DNA of 52,190 bases from contig JAIXTO010000106.1 in the NCBI GenBank assembly GCA_027483885.1, forward strand, positions 1 to 52,190, written 5' to 3'. The translations under genes and the position numbers were made by a program. This document shows positions 1 to 9,103 of this stretch, one piece after another. Source of the stretch: Rhizobiaceae bacterium. Its GTDB lineage: Bacteria; Pseudomonadota; Alphaproteobacteria; Rhizobiales; Rhizobiaceae. Every line of letters starts with the position of its first letter. Position 1 is the stretch's first letter. Below the pieces are notes generated by a model. The model ran no database searches and was not told the DNA's origin. It worked only from the letters and a program-made list of their open reading frames with translations.

Positions 1-1457
1 ATCTGGCGCACGACCGTGTTGATCATGTCCTCCACCTTCTGGGCAAGCATTGCCTTGCGCTCGCGCGGGTCTGTCGTGTTCTTGAGCAACGCGCGGAAGG
101 TCAGCATTTCCCCGAACACCGACGCCGTTTCCGCAAGCGTCAGTGGCGTCTGGCACATCAGCGCGCCCTGTCCGCCGGCCAGAACCTGATGCACGCCATG
201 GCCAAGCTCGTGGGCAAGCGTCATCACATCGCGCGGCTTGCCGAGATAGTTGACGAGCACATAAGGATGGGCGGATGGCACAACAGGATGGGCAAAGGCG
301 CCGGGTGCCTTGCCGGGACGGGCCGGCGCATCAATCCACTGCTCATCGAAGAAACGGCGGGCAATGCCGGCCATGTCGGGCGAGAACTGGCCGTAGGCGG
401 AAAGCACCATCTCCTGCGCATCGCTCCAAGGGATCAGCGCCTTCGGCGTTTCCGGCAGCGGCGCGTTGCGATCCCAGAAATTCATCTGCTCCATGCCGAG
501 CCATTTGGCCTTCATGGCATAATAACGATGCGAAAGGCGCGGATAGGCCTCCTTGACGGCCGCGGCCAGCGCATCGACCACCTCGCGCTCAACCCGGTTC
601 GACAGATGGCGCGAATCGGCAATGTCTTCAAAGCCGCGCCAGCGGTCGGCAATTTCCTTGTCCTTGGCGAGCGTATTGGTGATGAGCGTGAAGACGCGCA
701 GGTTTTCCCCAAAAGTTTTGGAAAGGGCGCTCGCTGCCTTGGCGCGGCTTTCCCGGTCCGGTTCCTGCAGGAGGTTCAGCGTGCGCTCCAGCGGCAGCAT
801 CTCGCCGTCGATCTCGAAGCGCAGTTCCGCCATCGTCTCATCGAAGAGGCGGTTGAAGGCGGCAGCACTGGTCATGGATTTTTCCAGAAACAGCTGCTCC
901 AGCCGGTCGTCCAGCTGGAACGGCTTGTCCTTGCGAAGATCGAGCAGCCAGGGCGCGTAATGGGCAGCCTTCGGATCATGGGTAAGGCAGGCGTCCAGAA
1001 TGGCATCGTCGATTCGATTGAGTTCCAGCGAAAAAAACAGGAGATGCGCGGAGAGATCGGTCAGTTTCGACTGGATGTCGCCGTAAAATTTGCCATTGGC
1101 GGGATTGGACGTATCGGAAAAATAGGTGAGGCCGGCAAACGATCCGATCTTGCCCACAAGGTCGTCAATCGCTTCATATTCGGCGATTGCAGCCCCCAGT
1201 CCCTCGGTGCCAGTCTTGGCCGCAGCATCGGCAAGTTTGCCTTTCCACTTTATTTCGAATGCAAGGGCCATTGCATCCGCACGCGAAACATCGTTAACAA
1301 ATACTGCGCTATCGCGGGACGGATAGAGATCTTCCAGCCGCCAGGTGGGCAAGTTACCTAGAGCGGCATCGGCCGTGATCGAGGAAACAGCGTCTGCTGC
1401 TGCGAAACGCATGTGTCGGAGGAGTTTTTCATGGTGGGTGAAAGTGGTGGATGTCAC
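1..1457 (-). CDS. pepF: Oligoendopeptidase F family zinc peptidase (M3), truncated by the window edge
   Basis: Cytoplasmic zinc metallopeptidase expected to cleave short peptides. About 485 N-terminal residues are present and the C-terminus lies beyond base 1; M3 proteins of this type are about 600 residues, so roughly 130 are missing. The zinc motif HELGH is at residues 416-420, and a downstream LAETASVFGE segment supplies the third ligand region, as in the PepF/M3 family. I chose the GTG at 1455-1457 because an AGGGAG ribosome site lies 7 nt upstream; an in-frame ATG at 1410-1412 is the alternative. It is divergent from the sigma54 regulator across about 160 bp. Family assignment is firm; the substrate is unknown. 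Confidence 0.93.
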   Translation of the reverse strand, partial: MTSTTFTHHEKLLRHMRFAAADAVSSITADAALGNLPTWRLEDLYPSRDSAVFVNDVSRADAMALAFEIKWKGKLADAAAKTGTEGLGAAIAEYEAIDDLVGKIGSFAGLTYFSDTSNPANGKFYGDIQSKLTDLSAHLLFFSLELNRIDDAILDACLTHDPKAAHYAPWLLDLRKDKPFQLDDRLEQLFLEKSMTSAAAFNRLFDETMAELRFEIDGEMLPLERTLNLLQEPDRESRAKAASALSKTFGENLRVFTLITNTLAKDKEIADRWRGFEDIADSRHLSNRVEREVVDALAAAVKEAYPRLSHRYYAMKAKWLGMEQMNFWDRNAPLPETPKALIPWSDAQEMVLSAYGQFSPDMAGIARRFFDEQWIDAPARPGKAPGAFAHPVVPSAHPYVLVNYLGKPRDVMTLAHELGHGVHQVLAGGQGALMCQTPLTLAETASVFGEMLTFRALLKNTTDPRERKAMLAQKVEDMINTVVRQ

Positions 1458-1618
1458 GTTCTGGCTCCCTGTTCTCTCTCATCTGGCTTGATGCCGTTTG
1501 TTTTCACGGGCGGCAGGTAAAATGCAAGCATTTCTCAAAACGGGATGTTTAAGCCCGCGTGACACAACCTTGCATACAGAGTCCCGCTGTGGGACAAGGA
1601 CATGATTTTGGAGCGAGC

Positions 1619-3154
1619 ATGACGGCCCATATTCTTGTTGTCGACGATGATCCGGTTCAGCGGCGCCTCTTGAAGAACGCGGTCGAGCGGTATGGCCATG
1701 CGGCGCATCTTGCCGAGAACGGCCGCATCGCTCTTGAGTTCCTCAAGAGAAACCCCGCGCAGTTCAACGTCATCGTGCTGGATCTGATGATGCCGGAGCT
1801 GGATGGCCTGGGTTTCCTTCAGGCCACCGGCGAAATGGGTATCGATATTCCCGTGATCGTGCAGACGGGGCAGGGTGGCATTGAAACCGTGGTGCAGGCC
1901 ATGCGGGCCGGCGCGTTTGATTTCGTGGTGAAGCCGGTTTCGCCGGAACGCATCGCTGCCTCCATTTCCAATGCGCTGAAGCTCGATCACCGCGAGGCAA
2001 AGGTTCGCGCGGTGCGCGGCGCCAAGCCCGCCAATGTAAGCTTCGGCGATATCGTCTCGGCAAGCCCGGACATGCTGCGGGTGATCGATCTGGCGCAGCG
2101 CGCGTCGCATTCCAACATTCCGGTCGTGCTTGAGGGCGAATCGGGCGTTGGCAAGGAAATGATCGCACGGGCCATCCAGGCCAGCGGCGAGCGGGCCTCA
2201 AAACCGTTCATCACGGTCAATTGCGGCGCCATTCCTTCCAATCTCGTCGAAAGCATCCTGTTCGGGCATGAAAAGGGCGCCTTCACCGGCGCGACCGAAC
2301 GCCATACCGGCAAGTTCATGGAAGCCGATGGCGGCACCTTGTTCCTCGATGAAATCGGTGATCTGCCGCTGGATGTGCAGGTGAAACTTCTGCGCGCCGT
2401 GCAGCAGGGCGAGATTGAAACCGTCGGTGCCGCCAAGGTGCAGAAGGTGGATGTGCGGCTGATTTCAGCGACCAACCGGGATCTGATCGAAGAGGTTCGC
2501 GCCGGGCGGTTCCGCGAGGACCTCTATTATCGCCTGAATGTGTTCCCGATCACCATTCCGGCGCTGCGCCGTCGCAAGGAAGACATTCCGCATCTGGCGC
2601 GGGTCTTTACCCAGCGCTTCTCGAGCGAACAGAAGCTGGAGCACGTGCTGCAGGTGGGTGCAGGCGCCATGGCGCTTCTGACCGCCTATGACTGGCCCGG
2701 CAATATCCGCCAGCTGGAAAACGCCATCTTCCGCGCCGTGGTGCTGGCCGAAGGGCCGGAACTGACGGAAAAGGATTTTCCGCAGATTGCCGCCCAAATT
2801 CCGGATTTCCAGAGCCCGGAACTGCGCGCGACGGCGATTGCCGCCGCCGATGCAACTGAAAACGACCCGGCCGAAGCGGCCATGTCGGAGGCCTTGCGCC
2901 TTGCCCGCGCCGAATCGGCGCTCACGCAGCAGATGTTCGGGGGACCCGAGAACATCATCGTGAGCACGGATGACGCCGGCGAAGTGCGAAAGCTTGCCGA
3001 TGTGGAAGAGGAGTTGATCCGCTTTGCGCTGAAATTCTATCGTGGGCAGATGAGCCAGGTGGCGCGCAAGCTCGGCATCGGGCGCTCGACGCTTTACCGC
3101 AAGCTCAAGGATTACGGGATAGACCCTGACGACCCTTTGAAGGAGGCGGCGTAA
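1619..3154 (+). CDS. Sigma54-dependent response regulator, NtrC family
   Basis: Transcription activator of 511 residues with three domains. A receiver domain (about 1-120) has the acidic pocket near D10-D11, phospho-acceptor D55 and K105. An AAA+ domain (about 143-375) has Walker A GESGVGKE at 173-180, the sigma54-contact motif GAFTGA at 220-225 and Walker B LFLDEI at 241-246. A Fis-type helix-turn-helix lies near 460-505. The frame is open back to a GTG at 1559, but the ATG at 1619 has GGAG 6 nt upstream and starts exactly at the receiver domain. The intact GAFTGA motif implies real sigma54 activation. No histidine kinase is adjacent, so the signal is unknown. Confidence 0.93.
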   Translation: MTAHILVVDDDPVQRRLLKNAVERYGHAAHLAENGRIALEFLKRNPAQFNVIVLDLMMPELDGLGFLQATGEMGIDIPVIVQTGQGGIETVVQAMRAGAFDFVVKPVSPERIAASISNALKLDHREAKVRAVRGAKPANVSFGDIVSASPDMLRVIDLAQRASHSNIPVVLEGESGVGKEMIARAIQASGERASKPFITVNCGAIPSNLVESILFGHEKGAFTGATERHTGKFMEADGGTLFLDEIGDLPLDVQVKLLRAVQQGEIETVGAAKVQKVDVRLISATNRDLIEEVRAGRFREDLYYRLNVFPITIPALRRRKEDIPHLARVFTQRFSSEQKLEHVLQVGAGAMALLTAYDWPGNIRQLENAIFRAVVLAEGPELTEKDFPQIAAQIPDFQSPELRATAIAAADATENDPAEAAMSEALRLARAESALTQQMFGGPENIIVSTDDAGEVRKLADVEEELIRFALKFYRGQMSQVARKLGIGRSTLYRKLKDYGIDPDDPLKEAA

Positions 3155-3476
3155 ACCCCACGTCGCCTCAACCGGACGATCCATGACAAACAGACCGGAC
3201 GCGGCATCCCGCGTTCGCTTGGTCCCTTGGGGCAGATGCGGGTCTGTTAATTTTCAGGCAAGTATGTTTTGTTACACCTCGTCAACCTTTCGGTAGTCAT
3301 TTATTGACTAAGAAAGTAGCGCGTGTGCATGTGTGGCACATTTGCCATCGTGTAAACGCAATTCACGGTCATGTGAGGCAGCACCGGATGCTGTCAATCA
3401 GACGGGGAACGACTTGCCGTATCAGTATGCATATACAACGCCTACGGGTGACAACGGACGGCGTGCTCTGGCGCGC
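3155..3476. other. Intergenic region before the DUF882 gene
   Basis: About 320 bp without a convincing gene. It holds a small hairpin at about 3198-3213 (ACGCGG pairing with CCGCGT, 4-nt loop) without a T-tract, then a more AT-rich stretch around 3250-3310 that may carry the promoter of the downstream gene. An in-frame extension of the DUF882 gene reaches 3333 but encodes no signal peptide or conserved sequence, so I treat it as leader. Confidence 0.4.
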
Positions 3477-5297
3477 ATGGTCCGGTCTTTCGTCAAGCGT
3501 ACAGCCGCTGTTTTCATGTCGCTGGCACTCATCGTGTCGGCGGTCGCCGTTCCGGCATCCACGGCGGCAGCGGCCGGCGACACACGCACGTTGAAGCTTT
3601 ACTTCGTCCACACCGGCGAACGGGCGGAGATCACCTTCAAGCGCAACGGGCGGTATGACCCGAAGGGCCTGCAGGAAATCAACCGCTTCCTGCGTGACTG
3701 GCGCCGCAACGAGCCGACGCGCATGGATCCGCGCCTCTTCGATCTCGTCTGGGAAGTCTATCGCCGTTCCGGTGCCACCGATTACATCCACGTCGTTTCC
3801 GCTTACCGCTCGCCGTCCACCAACGGCATGCTGCGCTCGCGCACCAAGGGCGTTGCGAAAAGCAGCCAGCATATGCTCGGCAAGGCGATGGACTTTTTCA
3901 TTCCCGGCGTGAAGCTGGCCACCCTGCGCGGCATTGCCATGCAGATGCAGGTGGGCGGCGTCGGTTATTATCCAACCTCCGGTTCGCCTTTTGTGCATCT
4001 TGATGTGGGCGGCGTGCGCGCCTGGCCGCGCATGTCGCGCCAGGAACTGGTGCAGCTTTTCCCCAAGGGCAATACCATGCACCTGCCGGCCGATGGCAAT
4101 CCGCTGCCGGGTTATGAGCAGGCGGTTGCAGATTACAAGCGCCGCGTTTCCTCCGACTCCATCCAGCTGGCCAGCACGGCGGGCGGTTCGTCGGGTGCGC
4201 GCGTAAAACGCCAGAACACGCTGGCAGCCATGCTGTTTGGCGGTGGTGCCGACGAGGAGGAAGATTCCGAATCGGTTGCAGCACCCGTCGCTAGGGCCCA
4301 ACGCAACATTCCGCCAGCCCCGGTTGCTGCCGAGCCCGACGAAGAGGCGCCCGTTGCCGTGGCGTCTGCAGCGCCCACCATGCCGGATGTTACAGCACCC
4401 GTTCCCGTTTCGCGACCGGACCTCCAGCAAGCGCAGGCAGGCCCGCAATCGCAAGGCGCTTTGGCGACAGCACTTTACCAGCCACCGCGCAATGCCGCCC
4501 AGGATGCGCTGCAGGCAGCCCTGCCGGCCAACCCGGTCTTGCCGATGGCCCGTCCGGACGCGCCGGGTGAAACCTTCGTCGATCTTGCCAGCATGAGCAT
4601 TCCCGTTCCGACCCTGCTCGGCCCGCGTGGCCTCAAGGGGGATGCGGAGGCAACCGGCCTGATGACCGCTTCTGCCGGTCCGGTCGAAGGCGATCCGATG
4701 TTGATGGCCGCAATACCAGTTCCAGCCCACCGGCCGGAGATCGCAGCCCCGGCAGCGGCGCGGGCTGCCAGCCTGTCTGCCGCGCCACCTGCGCCGCCGC
4801 CAGCCGTTGCATCCGCCTCCGAACAGCGTGAATTGACGCCGGAACTGGTGGCAAGCCTTGCGGCAAGCGCCGATTATTCGAGAACCCCTGCAGTCCCTGT
4901 TGGAAAACCCGCCCAGCTTGAAAAACCGATGCAGATGGCATCGGCTTCGCCAAGCCCTGCGGCAAGCGGCGCCATGGTGTTCAATGATGGTTTTGATGCG
5001 CCAAAGCCCGTTGCAAAACCCGGTCCCACCAAGGTGGTGAAGGGCGGCGCGGTGACGAAGCTTGGCGGCAATCCGGCAACGCCCGGGCCGAAGGTTCTGA
5101 CCGGCAACATGCTGGCCCAATGGGCAAGCGCCAACAATCGCACCGAAGCCGTCGCCTCCATGAAGGCGCCGCGCCTCATCACCCGCGCGCTGAACAGCGA
5201 ATATTCCGCAGCCTATAGCGGAGGCTTCCGTCCGGTGTCGGCGGCCGTCGCGGTAGACCCCAATCGTTTCAGCGGCGCAAACCAGGTAAAGCCGTAA
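3477..5297 (+). CDS. DUF882 / MepK-like M15 murein peptidase with a long disordered tail
   Basis: Secreted or periplasmic peptidoglycan peptidase of 606 residues. Residues 1-33 form a signal peptide (basic start, hydrophobic core, Ala-rich cleavage region). The catalytic domain spans about 38-190 and shows the M15-type zinc pattern: H132 and D139 in SSQHMLGKAMDF, and H174 in VHLDVG. E. coli MepK belongs to the same family and cuts crosslinks in murein; that role here is inference. Residues about 200-606 are Ala/Pro/Val-rich and low in complexity, unusual next to the much shorter catalytic-only members. The start at 3477 is chosen for its signal peptide; its ribosome site is weak. Confidence 0.85.
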   Translation: MVRSFVKRTAAVFMSLALIVSAVAVPASTAAAAGDTRTLKLYFVHTGERAEITFKRNGRYDPKGLQEINRFLRDWRRNEPTRMDPRLFDLVWEVYRRSGATDYIHVVSAYRSPSTNGMLRSRTKGVAKSSQHMLGKAMDFFIPGVKLATLRGIAMQMQVGGVGYYPTSGSPFVHLDVGGVRAWPRMSRQELVQLFPKGNTMHLPADGNPLPGYEQAVADYKRRVSSDSIQLASTAGGSSGARVKRQNTLAAMLFGGGADEEEDSESVAAPVARAQRNIPPAPVAAEPDEEAPVAVASAAPTMPDVTAPVPVSRPDLQQAQAGPQSQGALATALYQPPRNAAQDALQAALPANPVLPMARPDAPGETFVDLASMSIPVPTLLGPRGLKGDAEATGLMTASAGPVEGDPMLMAAIPVPAHRPEIAAPAAARAASLSAAPPAPPPAVASASEQRELTPELVASLAASADYSRTPAVPVGKPAQLEKPMQMASASPSPAASGAMVFNDGFDAPKPVAKPGPTKVVKGGAVTKLGGNPATPGPKVLTGNMLAQWASANNRTEAVASMKAPRLITRALNSEYSAAYSGGFRPVSAAVAVDPNRFSGANQVKP

Positions 5298-5322
5298 GGC
5301 TCGTACCTGTCAGATCCAACAG

Positions 5323-5359
5323 AAAAGGCCCGCCGGTTCAATTGAACGGCGGGCCTTTT
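5323..5359. terminator. Bidirectional terminator between DUF882 and gapR
   Basis: A perfect 13-bp stem pairs 5323-5335 with 5347-5359 and begins with AAAA and ends with TTTT, so it can terminate both convergent genes. The loop contains the palindrome TTCAATTGAA, which extends pairing after one bulged G. Confidence 0.9.
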
Positions 5360-5385
5360 GGTATGCGCGGAGTTTTAAAAGCCGA

Positions 5386-5658
5386 TTATGCGGCTTCTTC
5401 TTCAGGCGCCAGCACCATGCCGAGAGCGGCGAGATAGGTGTCGAGGATCAAGTCCTCTTCCATCCGCTCCTGCTCATCCTTCTTGCGAAGGGCAATGACC
5501 TTTTTCAGGATCTTGGTGTCGAAGCCCATCGACTTGGCTTCGCCATAGACGTCCTTGATGTCGTCGGCGATGGTCTTCTTTTCTTCTTCCAACCGTTCGA
5601 TGCGCTCGACAAAGGCGCGGAGTTGGTCACGGGCGACGCCGTGGGCAGCATCAGACAT
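5386..5658 (-). CDS. gapR: GapR / DUF2312 nucleoid-associated protein
   Basis: Small DNA-binding protein of 90 residues. The sequence is a charged coiled-coil helix (about 10-45, rich in E, R and K) followed by the family segment [20 protein letters not shown] (about 47-66), typical of DUF2312. In Caulobacter GapR binds AT-rich, overtwisted DNA ahead of replication and transcription and is needed for normal growth; the same role is inferred here. It is the last gene of a minus-strand group behind DUF1244 (94-nt gap) and ends at a bidirectional terminator. Confidence 0.92.
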   Translation of the reverse strand: MSDAAHGVARDQLRAFVERIERLEEEKKTIADDIKDVYGEAKSMGFDTKILKKVIALRKKDEQERMEEDLILDTYLAALGMVLAPEEEAA

Positions 5659-5752
5659 CGGGGTCTCCTGTTTCTTAAAGGGCGATCTGTGTGAGTGGTG
5701 TCACCTGCCGTGAAGTCCCGGCAAGGTCAAGGCGTTTCGCAAGCGCCGTGGT

Positions 5753-6058
5753 TTATTTGTGCGGGGTGTTGAGGGCAAATGCCGCTTTTTGTGTGGCGTC
5801 GGCTTCGCCCTGGTGCAGCTTTTTCCAGTCCTCGTAGGGCATGCCATAGACCATTTCGCGCGAGGCGTCCTTGCTGACGGGAAGGCCTTTTTCCTCGGCC
5901 GCCTCGCGGTACCAGTTGGACAGGCAGTTGCGGCAAAAGCCGGCCAGATTCATCATGTCGATGTTCTGCACGTCGGTTCGGTCGCGAAGGTGTTGCACCA
6001 GCCGGCGAAAGGCCGCTGCCTCCAGTTCCATGCGCTGCTGTTCGCTCAGGTCTGTCAT
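5753..6058 (-). CDS. DUF1244 family protein
   Basis: Soluble protein of 101 residues. The recognisable core is MNLAGFCRNCLSNWYREAA (about 36-54) followed by VYGMPYEDWK, which defines the DUF1244 family found in alpha- and gammaproteobacteria. Two cysteines in CRNC could bind metal, but I cannot show this. It sits 24 nt downstream of the formylglutamate amidohydrolase gene and is probably cotranscribed with it. The function is unknown. Confidence 0.88.
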   Translation of the reverse strand: MTDLSEQQRMELEAAAFRRLVQHLRDRTDVQNIDMMNLAGFCRNCLSNWYREAAEEKGLPVSKDASREMVYGMPYEDWKKLHQGEADATQKAAFALNTPHK

Positions 6059-6082
6059 CGAAATCTCCTTCTGCCGCGTCTG

Positions 6083-6880
6083 TCAGGCATAAGGCCCGGT
6101 GCGCGAGGCAAAGAGTTGCGTGTCGTGAAGGCGAGGATCCGCGTTCAATTCGGCAAAGATAGGCGCGAGGCGGTCTGCCCAGGCCGAAATCCCGTCTGCG
6201 TCGCCGATCAGATCCTGGCGCACTTCCAGAAGCGCATGCGCCCGACCTTTTTCCATGCAGTGACGATACATCGTATCGCCCTTCAGCGCACCATCATAAG
6301 GTTCGTTGTCTCCCACAAGGATATCGCCGGGGCGACGCAGGAGATCAAGGAGCGGCAGAACCGCCCGGTCGTCCGTGTCCCACAGCACAGCCGCGTGCCA
6401 GGGGCGGGGGACGCCTTTCCAGGCCGGCGTATAGGAATGCAGCGACAGAACCAGCGGCGCCTTGCCGCTTGCCTCCGCCACCGCCTGCAACTCCTCGTCT
6501 ACGGCACGGTGATAGGGCCGGTGATAGGTGTCCAGCCGGTGCTGCCACTCATCCGGCGTTATCGGATGATTGCCGGGGATGATCGCGCCGTCGGAGATCT
6601 TCATGATCAGCGTCGGATCATCCTCACCGCGGTTCGGATCGATCAGCAGGCGCGAAAAGCAGGAGATGACGGCGGGCACGCCCAGGCGCTCGGCAAGCTG
6701 GCGCGTCAGCGCCTCGACGCCGATGTCATAGGCGATGTGACGCTCAAAGGCGCTGGCATCGAGACCGAGCGTACCATAGCGAGGTGGCAGCCGGTTCATC
6801 GCATGGTCACCCAGAAGCACCATGCCGCTGTCACGATTGCCGTGTATCACTTCATGCGAACTGAAAGTCTGCATCGCCAT
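6083..6880 (-). CDS. N-formylglutamate amidohydrolase family protein
   Basis: Predicted metal-dependent amidohydrolase of 265 residues related to HutG-type N-formylglutamate deformylases, which release formate and glutamate at the end of histidine breakdown. Family marks are LLGDHAMNRLP near residue 22, SRLLIDPNRGEDD near 76, LSLHSYTP near 145 and the late EVRQDLI segment. No hut genes are nearby, so a role in histidine catabolism is not supported by context; many rhizobia carry such stand-alone paralogues. It leads the group with DUF1244 and gapR. Confidence 0.88.
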   Translation of the reverse strand: MAMQTFSSHEVIHGNRDSGMVLLGDHAMNRLPPRYGTLGLDASAFERHIAYDIGVEALTRQLAERLGVPAVISCFSRLLIDPNRGEDDPTLIMKISDGAIIPGNHPITPDEWQHRLDTYHRPYHRAVDEELQAVAEASGKAPLVLSLHSYTPAWKGVPRPWHAAVLWDTDDRAVLPLLDLLRRPGDILVGDNEPYDGALKGDTMYRHCMEKGRAHALLEVRQDLIGDADGISAWADRLAPIFAELNADPRLHDTQLFASRTGPYA

Positions 6881-7036
6881 CCGCTTGCCAGAATTAAGAT
6901 GTCTCTAACCCATGCTGTTCGCATGCCAGAGGGGCCCCGCGCAAGCGCGTGTCTGATGAAGTCAACCGGTAACCACGCTATTATAATCGATTAGATTTCA
7001 TTGACTTTCCCATGACGGCAGGCGAAGACAGTGCAT

Positions 7037-7534
7037 ATGATCTCTCATGGAGTCCCAGCGGAAGCCGTGTCGAAAAGCCTATTGTCCCATATCTCGCTCA
7101 GATTGCTGCCCTCGCTTGCCTTTGCCGTGGTCAGTGTTCCCACCCTCATGATCGCCGATGCCGCGCATGCCGATTTCCGTGTGTGCAACGGCACGCAGAA
7201 CCTCGTCGGGGTGGCCATTGGCTACCGCGCAGGAGAGGGCTGGATTTCGGAAGGCTGGTGGCAGGTTCCGGCCTCCAGCTGTGCCACGCTGATCGAGGGC
7301 GAGCTGCAATCTCGCTATTATTATCTCTATGCGGAGGATGCCGCGCGCGGCGGCCGCTGGACCGGCGACGTCAACATGTGCGTGGCCGAAAACGAGTTCA
7401 AGATCACTGGCGTTGGGGACTGCTTTGCCCGCGGTCACCAGCGCATGGGTTTCAAGGAATATGACACCGGTCGTCAGGGAAGCTGGATGGTCCAGCTGTC
7501 TGATACGCCGGGTACGCAAGAAGGCCAGAATTGA
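7037..7534 (+). CDS. DUF1036 domain secreted protein
   Basis: Predicted exported protein of 165 residues. A hydrophobic signal segment (about 19-45) ends near the Ala-rich ADAAHA, followed by the DUF1036 domain starting at FRVCNGT, with the family features IGYRAGEGWISEGWW and a conserved Cys after CATLIEGEL. The ATG at 7037 is chosen; a GTG two codons earlier at 7031 is equally possible. Its TGA overlaps the ATG of pyk by one base (TGATG), so the two genes are translationally coupled. The family function is unknown; the fixed pairing with pyk is known in rhizobia. Confidence 0.85.
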   Translation: MISHGVPAEAVSKSLLSHISLRLLPSLAFAVVSVPTLMIADAAHADFRVCNGTQNLVGVAIGYRAGEGWISEGWWQVPASSCATLIEGELQSRYYYLYAEDAARGGRWTGDVNMCVAENEFKITGVGDCFARGHQRMGFKEYDTGRQGSWMVQLSDTPGTQEGQN

Positions 7535-8973
7535 TGAAGCGCAACCGCAAAGTAAAGATCCTCGCTACCCTCGGCCCGGCCTCGTCCGACGAGGCGATGA
7601 TCGAGAAGTTGCATGAGGCCGGCGCCGATCTGTTCCGCATCAACATGAGCCATGCCAGCCATGACGTGATGCGCACATTGATCGCCCGTATCCGGTCTGT
7701 CGAAGCCCGCTGCGGCCGTCCGATCGGCATTCTCGCCGATTTGCAGGGCCCGAAGCTGCGTGTCGGCAAGTTCGCCGAGACGAAGGTCACGCTGGTTGCC
7801 GGCCAGACCTTCACGCTCGACAACAATGACGCGCCGGGTGATACCAACCGCGTTTTCCTGCCGCATCCGGAAATTCTGGAATCCGTGAAGCCGGGCGATC
7901 GCCTGCTGATCGACGATGGCAAGCTGCATCTGCGCGCTGAAAAATGCGATGGCAAGAGCATCGTCACCACCGTTGTTTCGGGCACCTCGATCTCCGATCG
8001 CAAGGGCGTCAGCCTTCCCGATACGCTGCTGGCGGTTGGCGTTTTGACCGACAAGGACCGTCTGGACCTTGACGCCGTGCTTGCTACCAACGAGGTGGAT
8101 TGGGTCGCTCTGTCCTTCGTGCAGCGTCCTGAGGACGTCGCTGAAGTGCGCAAGATCTCGCGCGGCCGCGTCGGCCTGATGTCGAAGATCGAAAAGCCGC
8201 AGGCCATCGAACGTATCGAGGAAATCATCGAGCTGTCCGATGCGCTGATGGTGGCCCGTGGCGATCTTGGCGTTGAAATGCCGCTGGAAGCGGTTCCTGG
8301 CTTGCAGAAGCAGCTGACCCGCGCATGTCGTCGTGCCGGCAAGCCTGTTGTCGTTGCCACGCAGATGCTGGAATCGATGATCACCGCCGCCGTTCCGACG
8401 CGCGCTGAAGTCTCCGACGTTGCAACGGCCGTTTTCGAAGGCGCTGATGCGATCATGCTGTCTGCCGAATCGGCCTCTGGCCAGTATCCGGTGGAAGCCG
8501 TCTCGACCATGGCCTCGATTGCCAGCACGGTCGAAAAAGACCCTTATTATTCCAACATCATCTACGCGCAGCGCCCGCAGCCGGAAGCAACCGGCGCCGA
8601 TGCGATTTCGCTCGCTGCCCGCCAGATTGCCGAAACGCTAAAACTGTCGGCCATCGTCACCTATACCTCATCCGGCACCACTGGTCTTCGCGCCGCCCGC
8701 GAGCGCCCGCAGGTGCAGATCATCGCTCTGTCGCCCATCGTCCAGACGGCACGTCGTCTGTCGGTCGTCTGGGGCCTGCACTGCGTTGTGGCTGAGGAGC
8801 CGGCTGACATGGACGACATGGTCAACAAGGCCTGCCGTATCGTTGCCTCCGAAGGGTTTGGCAAGCCGGGCGACCGCGTCATCATTTCGGCCGGCGTGCC
8901 GCTTGGCACGCCCGGTGCGACCAACATGCTGCGCATCGCCTATATCGGCCCCGACGGCCAGTCGGGCGTCTGA
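7534..8973 (+). CDS. pyk: Pyruvate kinase
   Basis: Converts phosphoenolpyruvate and ADP to pyruvate and ATP, the last step of lower glycolysis and of Entner-Doudoroff flux. The protein has 479 residues, normal for bacterial PK. Visible marks are KILATLGPASSD at the N-terminus, FRINMSHAS, ILADLQGPKLRVG, the catalytic-lysine region MSKIEKPQAIERI, the signature MVARGDLGVEMP and VVVATQMLESM. The C-terminal allosteric domain is complete. The start codon overlaps the DUF1036 stop, and a strong terminator follows at once. Confidence 0.97.
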   Translation: MKRNRKVKILATLGPASSDEAMIEKLHEAGADLFRINMSHASHDVMRTLIARIRSVEARCGRPIGILADLQGPKLRVGKFAETKVTLVAGQTFTLDNNDAPGDTNRVFLPHPEILESVKPGDRLLIDDGKLHLRAEKCDGKSIVTTVVSGTSISDRKGVSLPDTLLAVGVLTDKDRLDLDAVLATNEVDWVALSFVQRPEDVAEVRKISRGRVGLMSKIEKPQAIERIEEIIELSDALMVARGDLGVEMPLEAVPGLQKQLTRACRRAGKPVVVATQMLESMITAAVPTRAEVSDVATAVFEGADAIMLSAESASGQYPVEAVSTMASIASTVEKDPYYSNIIYAQRPQPEATGADAISLAARQIAETLKLSAIVTYTSSGTTGLRAARERPQVQIIALSPIVQTARRLSVVWGLHCVVAEEPADMDDMVNKACRIVASEGFGKPGDRVIISAGVPLGTPGATNMLRIAYIGPDGQSGV

Positions 8974-8987
8974 CACTGGATTAAAAG

Positions 8988-9016
8988 AAGGGGGCGCCGT
9001 TTTCGCCCCCTTTTTT
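8988..9016 (+). terminator. Terminator of pyk
   Basis: GGGGGCG at 8990-8996 pairs with CGCCCCC at 9004-9010 across a 7-nt loop, followed by six T residues: a textbook rho-independent terminator. A near copy lies at 10583-10609. Confidence 0.93.
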
Positions 9017-9103
9017 GTTGTCTGCTGACGCGGTCTCGGCTGATCCTCGACGCTCAGGAGGCTTTGGCACGCGATCCATTCCAGAAAAATTTTCGGCACA
9101 GCC

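Noticed and set aside
189..1361. 390-residue plus-strand frame inside pepF
   Set aside because: The minus strand encodes a clear M3 peptidase with HELGH; the plus frame is its shadow.
3369..5120. 583-residue minus-strand frame opposite the DUF882 gene
   Set aside because: Arg/Cys/His-rich composition typical of antisense frames; the plus strand has the signal peptide and zinc site.
6960..7030. TATAAT-like sequence near 6979 as promoter of DUF1036-pyk
   Set aside because: No -35 box at proper spacing could be found on either strand, so it was not listed as a feature.
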